DNA from: Acidobacteriaceae bacterium
Lineage (GTDB): Bacteria > Acidobacteriota > Terriglobia > Terriglobales > Acidobacteriaceae
DNA length: 10,955 nucleotides
Assembly (NCBI GenBank): GCA_025462785.1
Contig: JAOAPG010000388.1
Span: 1-10,955 of the forward strand
Direction of reading: 5' to 3'
The translations under genes and the position numbers were made by a program. A model generated the notes under the pieces. That model did no database searches. It was not told the DNA's origin and saw only the letters and a list, made by a program, of their open reading frames with translations. Positions 7,424 to 10,955 of this stretch are shown piece by piece; within the stretch, counting starts at the first letter, position 1, and the number at the start of each line of letters is the position of its first letter.

Positions 7424-7933
7424 TCAAGCCGCCTTGTCAGCCTTGGTGTTGGCTGTTTCCGCAATGCTGTTTAGAACCGCATCAGCGTGTTTTTCTTCAT
7501 TGAGCGTCTGTTCCAGCAGCCTAGCTTGGCTGGATTCTCCCAAGATTTGGGCCCACGTGCGCACGGTTCCGTAGGCTGCAATCTCGTAATGCTCGACTTT
7601 CTGGGCAGCTGCGATGATTCCGGCGTCCCGAACGGAATCATCGGTTGCGTCCTTGATCACCGCTTCGCCCTCATCAATGAGAGCAGCCACGCCTTTGCAC
7701 TTCTTCGAATCCACCGAACCTTTTGCCTGATTAAGAATTTGCTCTAAACGCGAGACATGGCCCTCGGTTTCCTGTAAGTGAGTTTGCAGCGCTTGCTTCA
7801 ACTGCGGTTCAGTGGCTGCGTCAATCATTTTGGGTAGAGCATCTGTAATTTGGGTCTCAGCCGAATGCAACTGCTGAAGCTGATCTATGTAGAGTTTTCT
7901 GAGACTGTCCAGATTTGCGGAAAAGAATTTCAC
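7424..7933 (-). CDS. YciE/DUF892-type ferritin-like protein
   Basis: The product is 169 residues, the usual size of the YciE/YciF family (DUF892, PF05974), starting at GTG 7933. That start is fixed by GAGGTGA (7945-7939) with 5-nt spacing and by family alignment (MKFFSANLDSLRKLYIDQLQ); a longer frame reaching 8110 has no such signal. The fold is a ferritin-like four-helix bundle. Likely di-metal ligands are Glu26 (HSAE), Glu57/His59 (ETEGH), Glu114/His115 (KVEHYE) and Glu146 to His149 (NEEKH). The family is tied to general stress and stationary phase and may oxidise or hold iron or another metal, but no enzyme activity is well established. The neighbouring divergent cyclopropane synthase gene also has a stress theme. 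Confidence 0.9.
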   Translation of the reverse strand: MKFFSANLDSLRKLYIDQLQQLHSAETQITDALPKMIDAATEPQLKQALQTHLQETEGHVSRLEQILNQAKGSVDSKKCKGVAALIDEGEAVIKDATDDSVRDAGIIAAAQKVEHYEIAAYGTVRTWAQILGESSQARLLEQTLNEEKHADAVLNSIAETANTKADKAA

Positions 7934-8288
7934 GGAATTCACCTCACAAATATCTAAGATTGATCGAACTGCGAGGCTATGATGCGGAAAAAATGAGTGT
8001 CGTTGCCGATCGCTGTGAGCTCGAGGGAAAAGGTCGTCGATGAGAGTTGCTGCAGACAGCCACTCGGAAATCATGGGTTCGCTGATCAATTCTGAAAGGA
8101 ATTTTCCCATCGCTCTTGTACATTTCTGTGAACTTCAAGCAGTGTCTCTTACCCCCATAGCAACTGATCCTCAGAGGTCCCCATCGAACGACTATAAAAC
8201 TCGTGCCTTGGCGGAAATAGCACTGGAATGGCACAAGCTTCTTCGCTTATAGTCAGAACAACTCACGCGCCTGAACGCGAGGCGAACG
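7934..8288. promoter_or_regulatory. Divergent intergenic region, 355 bp, ferritin-like and CFA synthase genes
   Basis: Both flanking genes begin here and read away from each other. Near the + strand gene a TATAAA (8193-8198) could be a -10 box, but the 17-bp upstream hexamer is poor. A strong ribosome site GCGAGGCG precedes the ATG at 8289. On the - strand no clean -35/-10 pair was found before 7933. A 70-codon frame (8040-8252, +) lies inside but has little protein-like character, so I do not call it. TGGCAC-like bits near 8230 lack the fixed GG-to-GC spacing of a sigma-54 promoter. Confidence 0.3.
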
Positions 8289-9617
8289 ATGGCGTTGCAT
8301 CTAGGACAGTTTAAAGAGAAATCCGCACGTGGAGTTTTGAATATTCTGCAGGAAATCTTTGGCGACTATCATCCACGCGATTTCGAAGTTGAACTGTGGG
8401 ATGGTACGCGGTGGCCGCCGGAAGCCGGACAATTCCAGCGCTTCACATGGCAAATAAAACATCCCTCCGCCCTGAAATCCGCTCTCGCATGTGCAAGTGA
8501 ACTTTCTTTAGGCGAATCCTACATTTGCGATGACTTTGATTTCGTGGGGGACATTCACGCAATCTTTCCTGTAGCCGATTATCTCTTGAGTAAAGCCTGG
8601 AGCCTAAAAGACACGCTTCATATCGTTAAAGCCCTGTTTACTCTTCCCGCCACAGGAGGAAATGAGGTTCAAAGCAGACCGGCACTCGCTGGTGACTTGC
8701 ATTCGATACAGCGCGATCGTAAGGCGATCAATTACCACTACGATGTCTCGAATCATTTCTACTCGCTTTTTCTCGACAAGAATCTGATCTATTCCTGCGC
8801 ATATTTCGAGCACGCCGAAGACGATTTAGAGACCGCGCAAATCAATAAATTAGATTACGTTTGCCGGAAACTCAGACTTAAGGCGGGCGAACGCTTGCTG
8901 GACATTGGCTGTGGATGGGGAGGACTCCTCATGCATGCTGCCAGCAAATACGGAGTTCATGCCACGGGCGTGACATTGAGCCAAGAGCAACTCGCGCTAG
9001 CTCGCCAACGAATACGTGAGGCAGGATTATCTGCTCAATGCGAGGTCAAGCTGCTCGATTATCGAGAATTAACCGAAGCCGAAGTTTATGACAAACTGGT
9101 AAGCATCGGGATGGTCGAACATGTCGGCGAATCGAAACTCTCTGAGTACTTCCGCCAGGCATTCCGGTTATTGAGGCCGGGCGGCGTCTTTTTAAACCAC
9201 GGAATCGGAAGAACAGGCTCTCGATCGGCATCCAACCAGCGCTCCTTCACGGACGTCTACGTCTTTCCGGATGGCGAGCTTGTGCCCATCCATACGACAT
9301 TAGAGGCAGCTGAAAAAGCTGGCTTTGAAGTACGCGACGTGGAGAATCTTCGCGAACATTACGATCTGACCTTGCGTCATTGGCTCAGCAAACTGGAATC
9401 CCGCGCGGAGGAAGCGATACGGTTCGCAAACGAAAAGCGGTATCGCATTTGGCGTCTCTATTTGGCAGGCTCTGCACATTATTTCCGAACAGGCCGGCTA
9501 AACCTCTATCAAACACTTTTAGCCAAAACCTGCAAAAGTACTAGCTCGTTGCCATTAACCAGGAACGATTGGTATGGGCCAGGAACAGAGTCCGCAGTTA
9601 ATTGCCCGTGTAAATAA
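8289..9617 (+). CDS. cfa: Cyclopropane-fatty-acyl-phospholipid synthase
   Basis: This enzyme methylenates cis double bonds of membrane phospholipids using S-adenosylmethionine; it acts at the inner membrane and stiffens the membrane against acid and stress. The product is 442 residues, longer than E. coli Cfa (382). Residues 1-140 form the N-terminal lipid-contacting domain. The family signature NYHYDVSNHFYSLF (148-161) and the YSC motif (Cys170) follow, then the SAM-binding loop LLDIGCGWGG (203-212). GMVEHVG (Glu277), NHGIG (His304) and RLYLAGS (Tyr391) match the active-site Glu, His and Tyr that bind bicarbonate in the E. coli enzyme. The C-terminal tail ends GPGTESAVNCPCK, and its last 6 codons overlap the 3' end of the convergent phosphatase gene by 20 bp. 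The ATG has GCGAGG a few bases upstream. Mycolic-acid methyltransferase-like activity is a distant alternative. The symbol cfa is used by function only. Confidence 0.93.
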   Translation: MALHLGQFKEKSARGVLNILQEIFGDYHPRDFEVELWDGTRWPPEAGQFQRFTWQIKHPSALKSALACASELSLGESYICDDFDFVGDIHAIFPVADYLLSKAWSLKDTLHIVKALFTLPATGGNEVQSRPALAGDLHSIQRDRKAINYHYDVSNHFYSLFLDKNLIYSCAYFEHAEDDLETAQINKLDYVCRKLRLKAGERLLDIGCGWGGLLMHAASKYGVHATGVTLSQEQLALARQRIREAGLSAQCEVKLLDYRELTEAEVYDKLVSIGMVEHVGESKLSEYFRQAFRLLRPGGVFLNHGIGRTGSRSASNQRSFTDVYVFPDGELVPIHTTLEAAEKAGFEVRDVENLREHYDLTLRHWLSKLESRAEEAIRFANEKRYRIWRLYLAGSAHYFRTGRLNLYQTLLAKTCKSTSSLPLTRNDWYGPGTESAVNCPCK

Positions 9618-10955
9618 GTTCGACTACAGTGCAATCATCGTTAAGCGGTGTACCACCGCAGAACTGTGCTACCGCCGTAAAAATACCTTCCATAGTCCCC
9701 TCTTTGGCTGCTATTTCCAGGCGATCATTGTCGAAGAAATCTCCGATGGCGTTCTCGGCCTCCGTAACGCCATCGGTTACCAGGATCAGGCGGTCACCAG
9801 GATGCAAATTGGCTCGATCGCTCTCATAGGACGCACCCTTTAATAACCCAACTGGAAGATTGCCATGCGCGGGACGAATTACTTCTCGATTGCATACCAG
9901 CAATGGGGGCACATGACCGCAATTCACATATTCCAATTCTCCATCGTGTCGAACCCGCGCGATGACCACCGTCGCGTATTTCTCTCCGATGTGTTTGTGT
10001 GTGAAGAAATTGTTCACGGCAGCCACAATCTCGGTCAAAGCCATACCCGCAATCAACTGCGAATAAATCATCCCCTGTAGCGTCGACGCTAGCAGAGCGG
10101 CGGATACACCTTTGCCGCTTACATCGGCAAGAACTACGGCCAATCCGTCTTCAGTGTTTACGATGTCGAAGAAGTCCCCGCCAATTTCTTTACAAGAAAG
10201 ATTCTTGCCTCCGACTCGCGCAAATGAAACTTCGGGGATGGTCACGGCCATGAGGCCTTGCTGAATTCCTGCTGCAATGGCAAGTTCCTGCTGATAACGG
10301 CGAGAAGCCTCTTCGGCTTGAACTAAACGCGCATTTTCAATCAGAGAAGCGGCTTCGGTCGCGATTAAGCGCAAAATGTCATTGCTTACGCTTGAGATCT
10401 CGCGCGAAGCGAAACGCGAGTCGACGTATAGAGCTCCCATGGCTTCAGCGGAAGCGGAAGCCGCAGGCGACTCGGTACGTGTCGCTTGCACCTGCGGCTT
10501 GCGCAATGGAATGCAAATCACCGTTCGCAGCTCGTAAGCGACGATGCTCTGCCGTCCTGCCATATCAAGCGATTGGCTGGTGTCAGTCAACACAAATTCA
10601 GAATTTGACTTCAAAGCCTCATCAAGAATGGAATGCGAGATCGTCTTATCATCGAGCAGCGGCTCACCCAGCGCATTGCGCCCGGCCGCCAACCGAAGGT
10701 CGCCTGCATCGTTCCTCATAAATACATAGCCTCGCTCGGCATGTGCGAGCTTCAGGGTTACATCTAACAGCGTTACGAGGATTTCATCGAGAACTCCGGT
10801 AGTGTTGAGCTTGCGAGCAGCTTCGAGAAAGAGTGTCAACTTCTCAAGATCCGTTGATTCACTGGAGATGTGAATTCCGGAAATCTGGCTAAGGAAGTCA
10901 CGGGCTGTGTTCGAGGTTCCATGCTGGGGATTGAATACGACATAAGTTACGTCGC
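9598..10955 (-). CDS. GAF-SpoIIE (PP2C-type) serine/threonine phosphatase, 5' truncated by the window
   Basis: The frame stays open from the window edge to TAA at 9600-9598, giving 451 residues in the window. A TTG at 10839 is not taken as the start because the frame runs on for 38 more codons with a protein-like sequence (LSQISGIHISSESTDLEK). Residues 55-200 form a GAF sensory domain (GVLDEILVTLLDVTLKLAHA, later LRTVICIPL and MGALYVDS) with an Ala/Ser-rich insert near 155-170. A helical linker (LVQAEEASRRYQQELAIAAG) leads to a SpoIIE/RsbU-like PP2C domain (about 240-450): GGDFFD (Asp260, Asp263), DVSGKG (Asp277), VNCGHVPPLL, VTDG (Asp394) and NDDCTVVEL (Asp439, Asp440). These are the expected metal ligands, so it should be an active phosphatase, typically for anti-anti-sigma partners. 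No partner gene is seen. The missing N-terminus could hold an FHA or similar domain. Confidence 0.93.
   Translation of the reverse strand, partial: DVTYVVFNPQHGTSNTARDFLSQISGIHISSESTDLEKLTLFLEAARKLNTTGVLDEILVTLLDVTLKLAHAERGYVFMRNDAGDLRLAAGRNALGEPLLDDKTISHSILDEALKSNSEFVLTDTSQSLDMAGRQSIVAYELRTVICIPLRKPQVQATRTESPAASASAEAMGALYVDSRFASREISSVSNDILRLIATEAASLIENARLVQAEEASRRYQQELAIAAGIQQGLMAVTIPEVSFARVGGKNLSCKEIGGDFFDIVNTEDGLAVVLADVSGKGVSAALLASTLQGMIYSQLIAGMALTEIVAAVNNFFTHKHIGEKYATVVIARVRHDGELEYVNCGHVPPLLVCNREVIRPAHGNLPVGLLKGASYESDRANLHPGDRLILVTDGVTEAENAIGDFFDNDRLEIAAKEGTMEGIFTAVAQFCGGTPLNDDCTVVELIYTGN

Noticed and set aside
7934..8110. N-terminal extension of the ferritin-like gene
   Set aside because: The family begins at the MKFFSANLD-like segment, and GAGGTGA with 5-nt spacing fixes GTG 7933 as the start; the upstream 59 residues match nothing in the family.
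8225..8250. TGGCAC and TTCGC-like bases resembling a sigma-54 promoter
   Set aside because: The required 10-nt spacing between the GG and GC pairs is not met.
8040..8252. 70-codon + strand frame in the divergent intergenic region
   Set aside because: Only a loose AAAGG-like sequence precedes it, no domain is recognisable, and it sits in a region expected to hold promoters. A real small gene cannot be fully excluded.
10837..10839. TTG at 10839 as the start of the phosphatase
   Set aside because: The frame continues upstream without a stop for 38 codons to the window edge, and the sequence is protein-like, so the gene starts outside the window.
1..10955. CRISPR arrays, IS elements, tRNA or rRNA genes and phage genes
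   Set aside because: No regularly spaced repeats, terminal inverted repeats, transposase motifs or T-loop-like tRNA sequences were seen by eye on either strand.

Overview
The window looks like ordinary chromosomal DNA of a soil-type bacterium with mid-range GC, most likely an Acidobacteriota (Terriglobia/Koribacter-like) member. That is an inference from gene style: a PilZ protein behind a receiver-like domain, a cytoplasmic two-domain GH15 glucoamylase, a zinc-ribbon membrane protein beside an M50 protease, a YciE-type ferritin-like protein and a GAF-SpoIIE phosphatase. I see no phage, transposon, CRISPR, rRNA or tRNA signal and no obvious compositional break.

Layout. Positions 1-150 hold what looks like the tail of an upstream + strand gene. 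Then come two + strand genes: a small coiled-coil protein (297-554) with a good sigma-70-like promoter directly upstream, and a receiver-like/PilZ/PilZ-like protein (586-1710), probably co-transcribed and probably part of c-di-GMP signalling. A secreted NTF2-like/thioredoxin fusion (1900-2778, -) converges on them. It is divergent from a glucoamylase (3019-5424, +), followed in the same direction by a zinc-ribbon multi-pass membrane protein (5505-6287) and a zinc-ribbon/TPR-like/M50 site-2 protease (6308-7312), 20 bp apart and likely an operon.

A compound inverted repeat at 7311-7392 lies between the protease gene and a convergent YciE/DUF892 ferritin-like gene (7424-7933, -). A 355-bp divergent intergenic region separates that gene from a cyclopropane-fatty-acid synthase gene (8289-9617, +). 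The 3' end of the latter overlaps by 20 bp the 3' end of a convergent GAF-SpoIIE PP2C phosphatase gene (9598 to beyond the window end, -).

Functional themes are signalling (PilZ, PP2C, intramembrane protease), envelope and stress adaptation (CFA synthase, ferritin-like protein, periplasmic thioredoxin) and glucan turnover. Nothing here is clearly a new biological system. The least explained item is the pair of adjacent zinc-ribbon membrane genes, one of them a site-2 protease.
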